Shown here in pieces: positions 12,046 to 26,500 of a stretch of DNA of 64,000 bases. The notes under the pieces are model-generated. The model was not told the DNA's origin. It did not search any database and was given only the letters and a program-made list of their open reading frames with translations. Each line of letters opens with the position of its first letter. Position 1 is the first letter of the stretch. This stretch comes from Sthenelais limicola (taxonomy: Eukaryota; Annelida; Polychaeta; Phyllodocida; Sigalionidae): positions 131,798,755 to 131,862,754 of the forward strand of contig OW804094.1 in assembly GCA_942159475.1 (NCBI GenBank), read 5' to 3'. A program made the position numbers and the translations under genes.

Positions 12046-15000
12046 GTAGGCAGTCAGGTATCAAACACTAACCCATGGATTCTAATGTGAAGGGAGGAGT
12101 GAAGGGTGGGTGGCTGGTGGGCATGCAGTGTCATTCAAGGTGAGAAAAACGACAACTATAAGAACAAAAACAAATAAGTACAGCAAGCAAAAGTACTAGC
12201 GGGTAAAATTTCTGGACTAAGAAGACTCCTATAACACAACTACTAACACTGTTAACAGTAAACCAATCTAATCGATGGCAGTAATAACAAGAATTGTTAC
12301 CGATAACTGTCACCGTTACTTGTTTAATATTGTTCTTTTACTTTTCTACCTGTAGAAATATATGTCCCACAAGTATATCATTTTGGACAGGAGTGTGATA
12401 AGATCGTCCATCGCTGTTGTACTGCAGAACAGCACAGATTTAGCTAGGAAATGAATATACATTGTATATCATATAATACATGTCACCTCTTATATGACTG
12501 AGGTTTGGCCAGGCGATCATTGCCAAGTAGTCCACCCAATTTTCACGCTACATATGAACTTTTCTTCGAGCTGTGTTGCTGTAGGGATTTAACACATATA
12601 GACAAGAGTAAACATTGCCATATGTGTCGCATAGCTATACCCGGGTGCTATACCAATTTTCCAAATGGACAAGGGGGACTGGAAATGCCATATAGCTTTT
12701 TTAACCACGAAGCAAGGAGCTATATAGACCTATACTTCAACTCAGGGCTTGGACTTGTTTTAAAAGAAGTATTAATCCGTCATCTATTGATACCATTGTT
12801 GTGGTTTGCGGTAATATATAAATAGTACCTATATGCATAGTTGGAAATGACAGCATGCGGACATTATACCAAAATTAGTATTTTGTCACTCACTTGGGAT
12901 ATATTATCTATTATTGCGTTTATGGCCAACAGTTATGGACATATATATGAATGGTCAATGGCGCATGTTTATTGGACAATCAATCTCACTAATCACCAAC
13001 CCCCATTGATAGCATGCTTTGGATTTCCACCTGAGGAGACCTAGATCGCGGTAGCACCTAGTGTTTATAATGACTTAGTACGTGAACACAAAAGTGAAAG
13101 TTGCCAACTGTCTGCAGGAACAAAACAGTTCGGCCTTGTTTCAGTTGGAAAAAATAATTCATACCCTAGGAAAATGGATTTAATGGAACATTTCTGGTAA
13201 GATGATATATTTTATTCTAAAACTAAAAAGTCTGCTAATATGTATACAGGTCCTGATCGATTGTTGATATAACTCAGTACATGCTAGCGTGAGATTTCAT
13301 GCTAGAGTGACGTTATGGCCTATGGGTGGGTATATCACCAGAAAAAACCCCACAACATTTGACCTGCTGCATTCATATAATTCTCACTTCATGAGACTTG
13401 TATCGACAATGTAGCATAAATCATCTCGTAGATGATGTGTACAAAATCCCAAAGGCCCAAAAGAGAATATGGTGACCCCGCAGGGCTGATTCTGAGGTCA
13501 CAATCGGGAAATAGGTTTCTGGGACCCTCATTGAAATGTTGGTGTGTCGCGCACATTATTTAGATGCAAGGACAAAAAAAATCTAGGTTATAATACGATA
13601 TACAATGCAATGGGCTTCATGTGAGTATCTGAAAAAAAAAACTTTGAACATATAACACATAGGAACCGTTCGCTAGATATCCGGCCCTAAGCACCGCATG
13701 CAGTTAACAATAACATTAATTATTAATGTTCATACATGTATGTACAGTAAGTGAGGTTATTCGCATCATTCGAAATCTGCATCACTACAATGTTGAAATA
13801 ACCCATTGCATGTAAACCAACCTTTTTAATAATGTGTAATGCCCGTGTGCAATATTATATCAATTGGTCTTATGCGCACCCTGTTTTTTAATAATGGTTA
13901 AGGGGTATCATCACCAAGGCGATATTAGTTTCCTTCAAATGTCATTATCTCAACCCATCGCTTGGGCAATATAGGTCAGATATATACACACGATAATAAC
14001 AATTAGGGCAGCGATTCACCTCTTGTGATCCGCATTGCGACCCCACATGCACTAGAATTATATTTTCTTTCTAATCACATCATTTTAAAGTAGTTCAGTA
14101 GTTCATAGCAAAAGGTTGACACTGACGTTACATTATATGAGGTATCGATAGGCCTATGGAAAATAATGTTAGACCTGACGACATGGAACCATAAAATTCA
14201 ATTTAATATTATTTCAATGAGTATCACTGTAAAGATATCAATTGGTGATAACAATTGCATTATACATATAATATGTTCTTTAGATATATGACACAGATAT
14301 GGATTCGAAAAACTGGATTTCATATAACAGGAAGCATCTTTTTTTGCATATGGACAAATACAGAATTAGCTTATCTTATCACTGAAGACAAACAACAACA
14401 ATTGGAGGGGAGGGAGGATGGGTGGGTGAGTATACGCCATGTATAGTCTATGCATCACTACGCAGTTAAACTATTGGTCCCATCTAACGAATGCCCCGAT
14501 ATCTTCTAATTTTAGCGTTATCTATTATTCAATCATGGTTGTTTTTATTCCGCTCTATATACGGGGAGATACACGACTTTACCTTCCACCGCGAGAAAGC
14601 GTGGTACCGGTAATAACGTTTAAAAATATATTTTCTAGGAAACCACCTTTCAGGTACTGGAAAAAACTGTCTATTTTGTAACAATAGTTGTTTCTCCTTC
14701 TCGTTCGCTACAATAGTTTAATAGTTAATTGTTTTAAACAAGAGAAATGTACATTTTAATGGTTTTAAACCTTGGGAGCAAGACATACGTTCCTGCTTTA
14801 ATTAATTAGCTTTATTTTGGTAAAAGAAAATCAGAGGTCATTCTTGTTAGGCCTAAGGTGAGGTAAGGTTTTTCTAGGTAAGGGGCTGGGGCGGTAAATC
14901 GGAAACACGCCTATTTGGTTGTTGATAGCATGGGAGTAGGCCTATTGAGAGCTATTGTATAAACATTAGCCTGAAATATTTATATGCTATGAAAAATAAT

Positions 15001-15251
15001 GTCTTTTTGCAAAAATGGTCAGATTTGAAATGTATCCACGCAAATAAAATCTATTATGCATTCTCTGTCGTCTGCAATTCCCTACATTATTCTCACGACT
15101 AGGGCCTTTAACACGCCATATCTCCAGCCTAGGTTTAGGTCCTACATGCGTAGGCCTACATCAGAATGAGTTATAGGCCTACATACATTACTTATTTTAC
15201 TTATTTTTTAGCTCATTATTATTCGTTTGCATGGTCCCCCGAGTAGGCCCA

Positions 15252-15281
15252 CATAGCCATAGGGGGGGGGGGGGGGCTATG
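15252..15281. repeat. Hairpin with poly(G) loop
   Basis: CATAGCC (15252-15258) and GGCTATG (15275-15281) are perfect inverted arms around a loop that is nearly all G. Confidence 0.8.
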
Positions 15282-17324
15282 AATTCATTTTTTTAAAATA
15301 ATAATTCAATTTAGGCTATTGATTATCATTTTTGGGGGTGGGATAGGGGTAGACTATATTGATAATAATATTGATATATATATTATTGATATAATATATT
15401 AATATAATTGATTATATTATATTAATATATTGACTATATTGGCTATATAAGATAATAAATAAATGAAACGTATATAAGAATAAAGATGTAGCCATCGAGT
15501 TAAGATCCTCGTGGTACAGAGCGCGGGAAGAGCGCGCCATCTGGATCGTGAAGCGTTCATAATGATATGAGGTATCCAGGCGAAACCCCAGACATGTACA
15601 CACTAACCTCTGACGTTGCAATATTTACCACTACTGGATGAAAACATGCAAGTCCGCTGCTTGTGCGCTTTCAAGATCTTGACTGTCTCCTGATATTTTA
15701 GGTCCGAAGGTAGGTAGATTTGTTTGTGTCACCTGGTCCAAATCGACCTATTACCTCGGAGGAATCGGTAGAAATGTTAAGGATGTGGGGACGTGGGGTA
15801 TGATATGATTTGTTGTTTTTCTGAATGATGTGCTGCCGTCAGTGCCTGACTCGAAGTTCTGCTCATCACAATGAGTGGCTGTAATCACAGGCTGATGCTG
15901 ATGCCAGAGCCTTTGTCCCGAAGGGTTTTCCTCAATGTTACATATGGGAGATACGGCCCATTTAATATCCCCCCTCTAGTGGATGGTGAAATTCTGTCAT
16001 GCTACAGATGCAATTTTAGGTTCTTTTTAATGACCAGGAGTGTTGTTTTGACCAGCGAATAGGTGGAAAACGGCAATCCATGAGTTCATGATGATTCCCC
16101 ATTGGATGTGAAACACTGAAAGGCTTTGCCTTTGGTCGTAATGTAGGCTGCAGATAAGAGGGAGACATCCACTCCTCGAGATCTTAGCTGCATTTACTTA
16201 AGGATCAATTCAAGAAACGAGCGTGTAAATAAAATGTAACTCAGTTAGTGATTTGTTTATGTGGTCTTATTTTTGTTTTGGTCTGTGGAGAGAAGATGGG
16301 CAGATTGCCAAATATGTGTAATTCTACACAATGAATCATATGGCCAATGCACTTAGTTCACCAGACATTGCGGGATATAAATAGTGCCTAGGATAATCGA
16401 AGCTCCTTAAAATAACACACATGCAATTTATCTTTGAGCTCTATTTATTGGATTATATAGATAATTAAAACAGAATTCTTGGCTCACACCTTTATTTGGA
16501 CCATATATTGTTATGTGTCTGATCCAATGTCTTTTGGACTTACTCTTCCACAATTAGACTGTAACATCATAAAATACTTTTAAAAAAACACAAGATAGGG
16601 GGATTAGTTTCCTGTTAGTGCAATGAATAATGATCTTTTCTCAATTTAGGCTACATACTGCGCATTAGTTATGAGTCGGGGATGTTGTCACAGTGTTGGG
16701 ATTGCTCTTTGTTGTTGAGAAGGTAAAGGAAAGGGGAGGGAGGGATTAATTGGTGTGGGTTTGCCCCGAGTGTACCTTTCTCACCCTATCATCTGAAGTG
16801 GGGGGATCTGAGCCAAAGTCTGAAAAGGTCATGGTGATCAGGTCATGTTCCTAGCTTCTGATGCAATATATCTCTTAGGTACATCCACTGCATTCACACC
16901 TGGTTTAAAAACTATCCTTTTAGTTTCCTTTCTCTATCCAACACCAACCTAAGTGCACCATCTTTTATATATCAGGTAGCCTACTTCGAGCTACTATAGT
17001 ATTAAATAGCAGTTATACGATACACAAAGTTATACGTGTATACATTCCACGATATATCAGCTGATGGTATTTCCTGGGGAAATAAGAAAGTTTTTTTATT
17101 CGTGATATGCACCAATTGTTGACATGTCTAAACAATTAATAATCTGGCGAGATGTCATGGATATTTAAACATACAATTTATGAAGCGTGTTGAAAGTTTC
17201 TCGTCCCAGCAGGTGGCCTTGGTTTTGGTGAACTATTGATCCCTGAACATCTGGCCCTAGTTTTGGCCGAGGTTGAAACCCGGATTGAAAGGCGATATTT
17301 ACATCCAGTGAATTACTGTTGTTG

Positions 17325-17385
17325 TTTGGGGTAGGGGTGGGGGTGGGGGTGGGGGCGTAGAGGTGGGAGGGCTTTAAAGGTGGTG
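17325..17385. repeat. G-rich TGGGGG simple repeat
   Basis: Several consecutive GGGGT(A/G) or TGGGGG units on the plus strand. Four or more G-tracts with short loops would permit a G-quadruplex. Confidence 0.75.
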
Positions 17386-20300
17386 GACATGGGGGCAGGT
17401 CCTATCTGAGAGGATCGGGTTCAGAACTGACGATTGCTCCGACACTATTTAAAGCCTTCCGGCTCGAGAGAGGGAGGGGGAGGAAGTGTGGTGCGAGCAA
17501 TTGTTTCATACTGTATCTATTTTTAGCATTGTGATACGTTCCACTTGGCTTCATCCACTGGGTCCATGGCAACCGTAGACTACTTTGGCTCACGTTATTT
17601 CAAGATCACACCCCTTGACTCCGCTTGGCATAACAAAAAATTACTTCCTTTTAGTATGGGAAAGCCTTAATTTTAGCACTCATCCCTGTTCAGGCTATTG
17701 TAATATACTAGTATTCTGTAATTCGGTTTATTTTATTGCATCTGTTTTCCCAGGTCCGGGTCACTCCTCTTGCGGCTATATATACATTTATATATTCGAT
17801 CAGTCATCATTTATCACGTTTGACAAGGCTATGTATATTAGTTTAGTTTTAATCTTCAACGTTGAGAGTAATTTCCAACCGGAGACGTTGCTAACACACA
17901 GAAGGTTAGATCGATGTATTATCCTTTGTTCTGTAGGCTTACCTAGAAATGACCTGAGGTGCTCTCCCGCCTCGCACACAAAAGGTATTTATCAACTTTG
18001 AAATGTAGCACCCACCTTTAAAGTATGTTTTACCACGATATATGTACACCAAAATGACTCCCTTGCGTCCACAAAACCCGTACACATTTATCTGCATAGA
18101 ATATCCTTTCCTAGGATCACAGGGATAGCTGGCTATTTTCTATCTCTCCCAGTCCTCTAGGAAATTAGAGAAAATATTATTGATACCCATGTCCCTTGAG
18201 GTAAAGGCCCGGCTTTTCTCCCCTGAATAATAGAGGATGCTGTCCTAAAATAGTCTATATCCCTGTAGTAAAAGGTGTCTATATCTTTTTATACACACTG
18301 CTGTATTTATGATATTAATCTTAGCCAAGGGCAGGTGAATGTAGACTCTCTCGGTTGGTGGTACCGTGTATATGTTGCCAGCCATTGTGAGGTAACAGTG
18401 ATAAACGATCTTGGATTTCTCAAGCATAAGTGCTTTGGGTGTTCGATTATATGGATGACTAATTTCAACTGGGATATGTCACTTGAATCTCTAAGCTTGA
18501 ATCATGCTTTTCCATGTGGAAATAATTAAATGATAAAATCTAAGATATGTGACCTAGAAAAGGATGGCAATAGTTTGTTTAACATTCTTTAGAATTACAT
18601 TGTAGCTCAATGAAAAAGGTATATAATTATTAATAATAGCCTCTTCACTTCTGAACCATTTGATGAGTTCATCCCTCGGTTAATCCGGTTGATAGTCATC
18701 CCATGGAATTCATATCAGCCATGTACACGGGTGGGGGGACTGATTCCATCCCAACTAGCAGGTTGCTCCCTGATCGATATCCTATAAAAGATCAATAGGT
18801 CCATTTGAATTTGGTGTCCTTTTGTTTTTTAACCTTACCTGGTAACGCAGGGCAACGCCTAGCTAGTTGTGCCAATCGTGGGTCTTGTTGTGGTGCCCAT
18901 GCTTCCACTTCCCCCTTATTCCTACCAACAAAAGCGGTGAAAACATGCTAGCAATTCACCGCCAACAAGTACCATGTGTTTGATTGCACATGTTGATTAT
19001 ATCTATAAAAAAATATTTACAACCCAAACTGCCATAGGTATTGCTTTCAAAATTGCCTTAATGTTTATACTGTATGTATTATAGATTGCTACACTTCAAC
19101 CTTCCTCTGCATTGTTGTGGTTGGATTTGTTTCTATATCATTCTCTATACAGTGACAACTTGTCCTGAGAGTTAATAAAGAAAGCGTGACAGTGATACTT
19201 AATTATTCCTATGCTTTTGATGCATCGTTGATATTTAGTGAGGTTTTAAGTTGTTGTTGGTGTTAAGTTTAGATATTGTATTTTCTTCATATAACAACCA
19301 GTGATCCGAACAAAAAAAACATGATGAGAGTTTATTTTCCGGATCAGTTAGAGAACCACACCTCCTTGCCTATCTGGTATTTATCAAGGTGTAAGAAAAC
19401 TACAACACTGATAAACACCATATCTATCTTCATCACCATCACATGCGTAGCCAGCTGGGAATGCTAAGAACGAGAAGACAGACGGTGTAGGCCAAGATAT
19501 CCCAGGTTGTATAGGCAGGTTGCTCATGTTGTGATGTGCTAAACTGAATTATAATAACCATGATACCAGATCCATTTTTCTCGGTCTGTCTCTGGTTTTG
19601 GCACCGATGCGGGAACAAAAGAGGCCCTACTGTGAACTGAACCAGTTGAAGGTGGTATACCACGTAAAGATGATATACATCCTCCTCATCTTGATTGTTT
19701 TGTTGTTTTTTTTAAAAAAGCCAGGTTTTTAAAAACCTTACTTTGCTATTTAGTATCGCCAGTTCCATCATGAATTTGTTGGTGTTTCGGAGGAATTGAC
19801 GTTGCTCTTGAGTGAAAATGTGCGCAGATATTTGCCCCACATTTATAATTTATTCGTCTCTGGAGGTATCTATTTATATACTCCCCTGGATGGACTATTA
19901 GATGGTAGTCCGCACCTATATATGTATACGGTATAATCTGCTTTACCTAGTACTTAACTACAGATTTGCATGGTGAACTGCAGTCAATGTGAGATGTTAA
20001 TTTAATGCAATGACTTATTTTAGATTGTGTCGGTGTTATATATGTGATGAGTAAATTGGTTGCATTTATACAGTCCATTTGAGCTGTTTTTATCTTCCTA
20101 ATTGGAGAACGTAATAACAAACTGCCCGTCTCTCGAATGTATGTGTCATTTTGAAGTAAAATAATTCTGCGGGAAAACATTTATTATGGGTGGAAATTAT
20201 CCAGATTACCAGCTTTTATCTCTTATTGTTGTCACATCTGGCAGCTATGTAACTACTGCTTTCCAAAGTACAGAATTATGTATAATTTTCTAGATCATAT

Positions 20301-23081
20301 TTGGCCAGAGGACGACCATTTCAAATCATATTATCCAAACAAGTATATAATATAGTTCTCGTCAGTATGTTGTTACCTGGCAAGATTTTGTCATATACAT
20401 GTACAGATGTGTATTGGGAGTTGCTGTGTCAAATATCATATTTTGGACTAGTTATTACCAGAGCAGCTATAGCATTAGGATATTGGATCGAGCAGACTAA
20501 AATACTATTATATCGATGTTAAAGGGTACTTGCTGAACCGACTCTTGCGTTCGTAGATGCACATGCCTGCCGCTGTATCAGAGGCGCGGAAAGCCTCGCT
20601 GCTGCAACCTTGAAATAGTTTCACAGTCGGGATCAACCTGCCCTCTACATTACATGGAAGCGTTTTTAACGACCCGAGCCATGATTTATTCCCAATCGGG
20701 AGATTTTCCTTAATCTCGCTGATGACTGGGGAGCAGAGTGGAGAAATTAACACTATGACAATTCCCATAAGTCTGAATTTAGAGCAAACGCTTCACATTG
20801 ATACCAACTACTTGTTACCGTACATGAAAGACATTGTGCTTTAATGTACTAGCTGAGCTATATATATATACTGATTAGTGTTCTCTCATACCTCATCTTA
20901 TTTCTATTGACGTCGTCGTTAATTTGATGATCATCACGATAATAGAAATTATTACATGTATCTGTATCTTTCATCAGGAATATTTTTATCTGGTGACATG
21001 TTTTATGTTACATGTACCACACCCTGTCTTTGTAAGTTTTTTTGTTTTTTTTGTCTTTGTAAGTTTGTTAGGAAAATATGGGCAGGGTTGATTTGGGTGA
21101 ATATGTGGGCGATGTATGCGGGAGGGTTTTTTCCCTGTTTTTCTGAGGCTCAAGTGCATGCCCACTTTTATCATAAATCAAACATTTCCTTCGCTGATTG
21201 GAAAGTAAAAAATGTAGCTTTGACATACAATTTAGGAATTTTAAAGGAAATTATTTCATGTCGTCAGTTTGTGTGGTGGTTTCATTTAAGTATATTTTTA
21301 GTATGAGCCACTTCGTGTGAATGGCATATCAATTACCGTCCTCAGGTTTACATTATCCAAATATATAGAATATATTTCACATACCCATTGCTAAAGCGTT
21401 ATGTGAAAACATGCCTGATTTTTGTGTGCCAGAATGTCTTTTTAATGGGCAGAGATATTTTTGTATTCCCCCCGCAGAACGAACGATCCTATATTGAGAA
21501 TATTGCACACGAAGAAATCATCATTTTCTTCTCATGACAGTGCATTTAAATGTAGCGTTGAATATGATACCTCGAGGCATAGGAGTTGTGGAATTAATTG
21601 ACATTCGATGTATTTTTGTCGGCAGCGCTGGCCCTGGGATGGATTGGAACAGCCTGCGTGTGATCCATGTCTAACTTAATTGTCTGAACACAGTGGGCTA
21701 TTATTCTGAGTGGTTAGCAGGGGAACTTCAACAAATAGCAAATTTTCATGATGGATCAGATCATTTATTGGGCTTCTCGGCACGTAAGTTCTTCATAATA
21801 CCACATTCGTGGGTGAATTTTCACAGTGAAAAGGCCTTTTCACTTGTAACATCTGAAGAAAATGGCAACGGGCATTCTTCATAGTATAAGTTATTACACG
21901 CTCGATTTTCATTTATTCAATCCATTCAATCTGTATCGGTCTTTAATCTGTTTTCTCAGGTGAACTTTGGGTATTTGTTTAACTGAGCTTGTTCCCCATC
22001 TTCCCTCTGTACAATTTAGAAGCATGCCAAACGTCCGCATGGCCTTTGTTCCTGCTACGATCATATCATGATTCATTCCTTTCTGTCTGGGAGGAAATAA
22101 TACCCAGCCAGTAATGAAGGTGCTTAGATCAGAGAACCCAGATCTCTTGAGGATGGCAAAGTGTAGGTTAAGAATAGCAAAAATATTACGTTTGTCCATA
22201 AAGCACTGGTGACTGGGTGAAGTATAAAAAGACCTGCTCCAAACATTTGCTCAGCAGGCTGGTATCATGCATGCCCCATAAAGCCAGACCGTATATCTGC
22301 AATTCCACTTTACAAAGGGCAAACTAGGATATATATGACTCTAATCTCACCAAGGTTATGCCACCTTTACTGTCCAAAAGCACGCCAAGTTTGACTGTGT
22401 CTAAATTTAATGAAATCTTGTTCTTTTTCACATCTGTTTTAATTGTCAAGTTCATCTTAAAGAAACAGTGGAAGAATGGTGATTGCTGCTTAATATTTCA
22501 AGATCCAGATACTATCTTGGCAGTTGAGATTCAGTTATTGAAAGAGGGCACTCTGCGGGTTATTTTAATCATCCTGGAAGTGTTCTCACCTATTATTACA
22601 TTTAAATTTTAATATGGTCACGAAAGCTTTAGATTCTTGTCTTTACTAATCGTGGGGCTTTCCCTTTGGATTGAAATATTTCGTCTGAACATTTTCATGG
22701 ACGAATCCTAATTTCTGGCACGATGTTTTCATGAAATACCATTTGTAAGGGCACCGGTGCTGGTATATGGCCTCCGGGTACTGTGGCCCAAATAAAGGAA
22801 CCAGATAATCAGTATTTGATATCTCAGTCGACTCACTCTGACTCACTATCCACTATTTGGCAGGACATTAATCCTGATTTATCACAGATGCTTTTGGCCC
22901 CTTACCTGTTCCAAATCGCTCTCGTCAGAGTGATTTGGAGCAAAAATAAAACAGTGGAAGTAGCTTGGAAGTGAATAAATTTGTTAACATTTGAAGTAGC
23001 TTCCATTATATCCAACAGTGTTTTGAATTATTTTTAGGATAATCGAATTCTGCTTTTTATGCTCAGTGTCGAGAGAGTCCC

Positions 23082-23186
23082 TGGAAACTGAGGGAAAGCC
23101 TCTTGCTCCTAACCGCAAAATGCAATTATAATCCCATTAGGACGCCTACTTCGTAGCCTGGAAAACCATTAGCGCAGTAGGCGTCC
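23082..23186. repeat. Dispersed repeat family A, copy 1, with 11-bp stem
   Basis: This copy matches 61150-61242 in the same orientation. Shared blocks include AGGGAAAGCC, AACCGCAAAAT, ATTATAATCCC, GACGCCTACT and CATTAGCGCAG. This copy has perfect 11-bp inverted arms, GGACGCCTACT (23140-23150) and AGTAGGCGTCC (23176-23186). The second copy has lost the right arm. Confidence 0.8.
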
Positions 23187-23506
23187 AATCCCTGTCATAC
23201 CATTCTTATTGGACTAAGAGGCTATGAGCCCAGGCTGTATCATATTATTAAGTATATGGTATCAGTGGTCTCATTAGTATTACGTTTCTCATTAAATAAG
23301 TAGCGACCCCCTTCACCCCACCCTACCCCCAGAAAAAAAATGAGATAGTATATTTTATAAACATACTGACTTTTTTACCAAATTGTATTTTGGACAGATT
23401 ACGCACTAGCGAATTTATTTTGTTTAAAACGTGGCAATAAAACTGACGACCATGTTGCCCCATGTGGGCCACGGTAGGAATTAAGTATCATCAACCTTAG
23501 GACGAG

Positions 23507-23563
23507 GGTACTGGCTGGCGGCCAGTGTTGATGCTTTGTGTTGCTTCCTGGCCAGCCAGCACC
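23507..23563. repeat. Imperfect GC-rich hairpin
   Basis: CTGGCTGGCGGCCAG (23511-23525) faces CTGGCCAGCCAG (23548-23559), with a 3-base bulge and about 22 bases of loop. It lies in an otherwise AT-rich neighbourhood. Confidence 0.65.
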
Positions 23564-26500
23564 GGGGCCTGCCCAGGCGAGTTTAGGTTATCGTCGGATC
23601 ATACCCCAGCCAAAACCACACAAGACCCCGGCATATCAAAAAGTAGTTATGGCCGGTAAAAAGGGCACAGGCCTGGGTGTAGCCTGTAGAAATAATTGTC
23701 TGAAGTGATAAGTAAAGCTACCTGGGTAGTGAAAATAATTCCCCAAATAGCATCCATATGTTCGTGATAGCCTGAATGTTTCGGGTGGCACAGCGTTCAC
23801 CCAGTTGCCCTATAGATCCCTTTCGTTGTTATATCTTTTTTGTCGCATCACACGCTGTCTATACATGGCATAGGGGGAAATCACGATTGGATGTTCCAAA
23901 TATAGATTTTACCCTGATCAGAGAAGAGAGATGCTATGGTCCACTTGGGTAGAATCACCTCCCGGGTAGAATATGATATCAAATGCAACTACAGTCACTG
24001 GCCATATAAACGAAATGATCAAATAACTAATGATTACACTTTCTATTGCAAGATACTCTCTATGATTGATAGATTGCTTTTATTCATTTCCTTGCAACAA
24101 TTTCCCATATTAACAACTGCATTGATAATAGAATTTATTCAGAAAAACTACATATTAATTTACTTTGTTATCGAGTGACAATGATATATATAACGTTTTT
24201 ACCTGAAGTTGTAATTAATCAGTCAGTTTGCCATTTTTGGACTAAGAGATTAAAGGGGAGATGGTATTACAATCAAGTACATGCCCATATTTATCAGCCG
24301 TTGGCCCTGGAACTAATTCCCGCTTTATCCGCCTGGGGATCAGTATAATTATCTTGCTGGTGTTTATAAAAGTTTCCATCTATAACCAACGCCGGGATGA
24401 AAAATTGCTTTGCCATAATGACACAAGCAATTGATAACCAACTCTGGCGCATCTGTCCTTGTAAATCCCTTAGATAAGGACAATTATTTACCTCTTAGTA
24501 AATCACTTTATCAGATACCTTGGTAAAAACTATTTAATGGAAATAGATATCTGCCTCGGAAGTAAAGCCTGGAGACAGACCCTCTCAACAGTGACCTCGT
24601 TCACCCCAATGTTATCTCAGTTCCTAGGATAATTGGTTCTTAATTCTATTGACCCAACCACTTTTAGAGAGTACATTTGCAATCGCAGGTACACACAGAA
24701 CACGGCTTGTGTATACACCTTGCTACTCTACCTTGCTCTTGGAACGACATGCTAAACTACATTTTAAACACTCTACTCCCACTGGTTCATATCTGCTCAC
24801 GTACCTTAATTGTCCTCAAATGCCCTAGCTGTTGGATCTCTCTCTATATATATATCTTGTAGTTCCTATATTACCACTTCTTCGTGGAAAAGTTTCGAGG
24901 TTAATTTACCTTCCCGATGGGTTGTGATATTATTGTAACTTGGTTGATGTGTGACTTGATTCGCTCAAAATTTATAACGAAACTCAACGATCCGAAGCAG
25001 AGATTGATTTTATCCCATTTGGCCCTTTGGGAACCCTATTGCGGGTCCGTTTTATTACAGAGACTTGTATCATTCACAGATATTTGAGTACACTTGATTA
25101 ACACTATTATAAATACAGGTGTAATATTATTTCATGAAGGATTACAATAAATTCATACTTCTTACTTTTTGAATCGTAGATCACACAGACTATAATAGTA
25201 TTAATTCATAGCTCATGTTTCGATACATGAAGCAGAGTTTGAAGTTGCTATTATTAGCTCAGAGCTCAGAGTAAATGTACAAGTTTTAAAAGTTTTACTC
25301 TGTTAAAAAGTGGGTCAGGGTGAACTCAAGACTACTTTCTCTAAGATCATTCAGTCTTCTCATACCAGCATACAATTATGCCAAACTTACTTTATAGTAG
25401 GGTCTTTGGTTCAGTTCGTTCTTCAAGGTTCAGGTAAACCCAATTTTGTACATGATAACTATCTCGAATCAATAATGGTTGCTTTGTATGGTTATACATT
25501 TTGTTGGGACTTTTCAGGTGTGCCACTGTCTCAATCATCATGATGCTCCAGGGAAAATTAAACCTTAAAACGAATAAATATCAGATAAATTATAAGCCAC
25601 GAAATACAAACATTGAACTCAAAAGAGAAAACTGAACTTAAACTGAAACCATACATTGAACATCACCAAAAAGATTTGTTTCTACTAAAAGAATTAAATT
25701 GACAGAATTGTTAAATATATTTTATAGATCTATGTTTCAAAACTTTTAGGGTAATTCATTGGTGTTAAATTTGATTTTACTAGCCGATTGGTTGCGGATC
25801 TTGGCGAGACCACTCCATTTTAGGAATGTACGTCCCAAGGCAATGTTGAGGGCATGACCTTATAAGGGTAACCAGCGTGAGTTGGAAAGAGCCCGAGAAC
25901 CCAGACGTGAAGTGCAAGTGAATGAAAGAACTGCCGAATGACCACCAAATAAAAACTATTTTTCAGCAGACAGCTTGGCTCATCCCAAGTGACATACTTA
26001 CCTTTTGTGAAACTCCAAATGTATACAGAAAAGGAAAAAAAAGAAAGGAAGAGGTATTTTTAGTAGACACAGGTGCACTTTATTTCGAAAATAGTGCGCT
26101 GACCATAAACGCTATGTTAATTATTTGTTTCACACGGACTGGTCATCAGTTAGGGTGTTCTCCAGTTAATCTACTGGAGTTAATCTACTGGACATAGTTA
26201 CATCAAGACTTACGCGGGCCTTTATCCCCATCTGTCTTCCCACACGTACAATTCACAAAATAAGAGATTTGTGTTTATATCTCAGTAAGTGCTGGAGCGA
26301 CACTTGTTCTTGGCTGAAGCAAGGTGTGTCTCATTCCACTGTGTGGAAACGCCTATAGATCAGAGCTACCACCCAGGAACATCCTAGGAAAGAGATTTTT
26401 TGTGATGTAGCATTTCGGCTTATGTCTCGATACTAAAATATATGCGTTGCCTCACACGTTTGGAATACTAACTATGTTTCAGCTTCGAGTGAAGGGAAGC

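Larger units (their letters stand above)
12046..23080. other. Gene-poor stretch, no recognisable coding
   Basis: Eleven kilobases with no exon of a family I can name. Local features are a TAGGCCTA-rich segment at 14100-15200, a poly(G) hairpin at 15252-15281, an AT-palindromic tract at 15360-15430 and G-rich TGGGGG repeats at 17325-17385. The 138-codon frame at 17585-18001 looks like chance: it has no domain, contains low-complexity tyrosine/isoleucine, and has no splice context. The segment may hold regulatory DNA for RhoBTB, but nothing in the sequence proves it. Confidence 0.55.

Noticed and set aside
17585..18001. Longest plus-strand frame (138 codons) in the gene desert
   Set aside because: Composition is irregular, with a Tyr/Ile repeat from TATA sequence and no domain. 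Chance frames of this size are expected in 27 kb.
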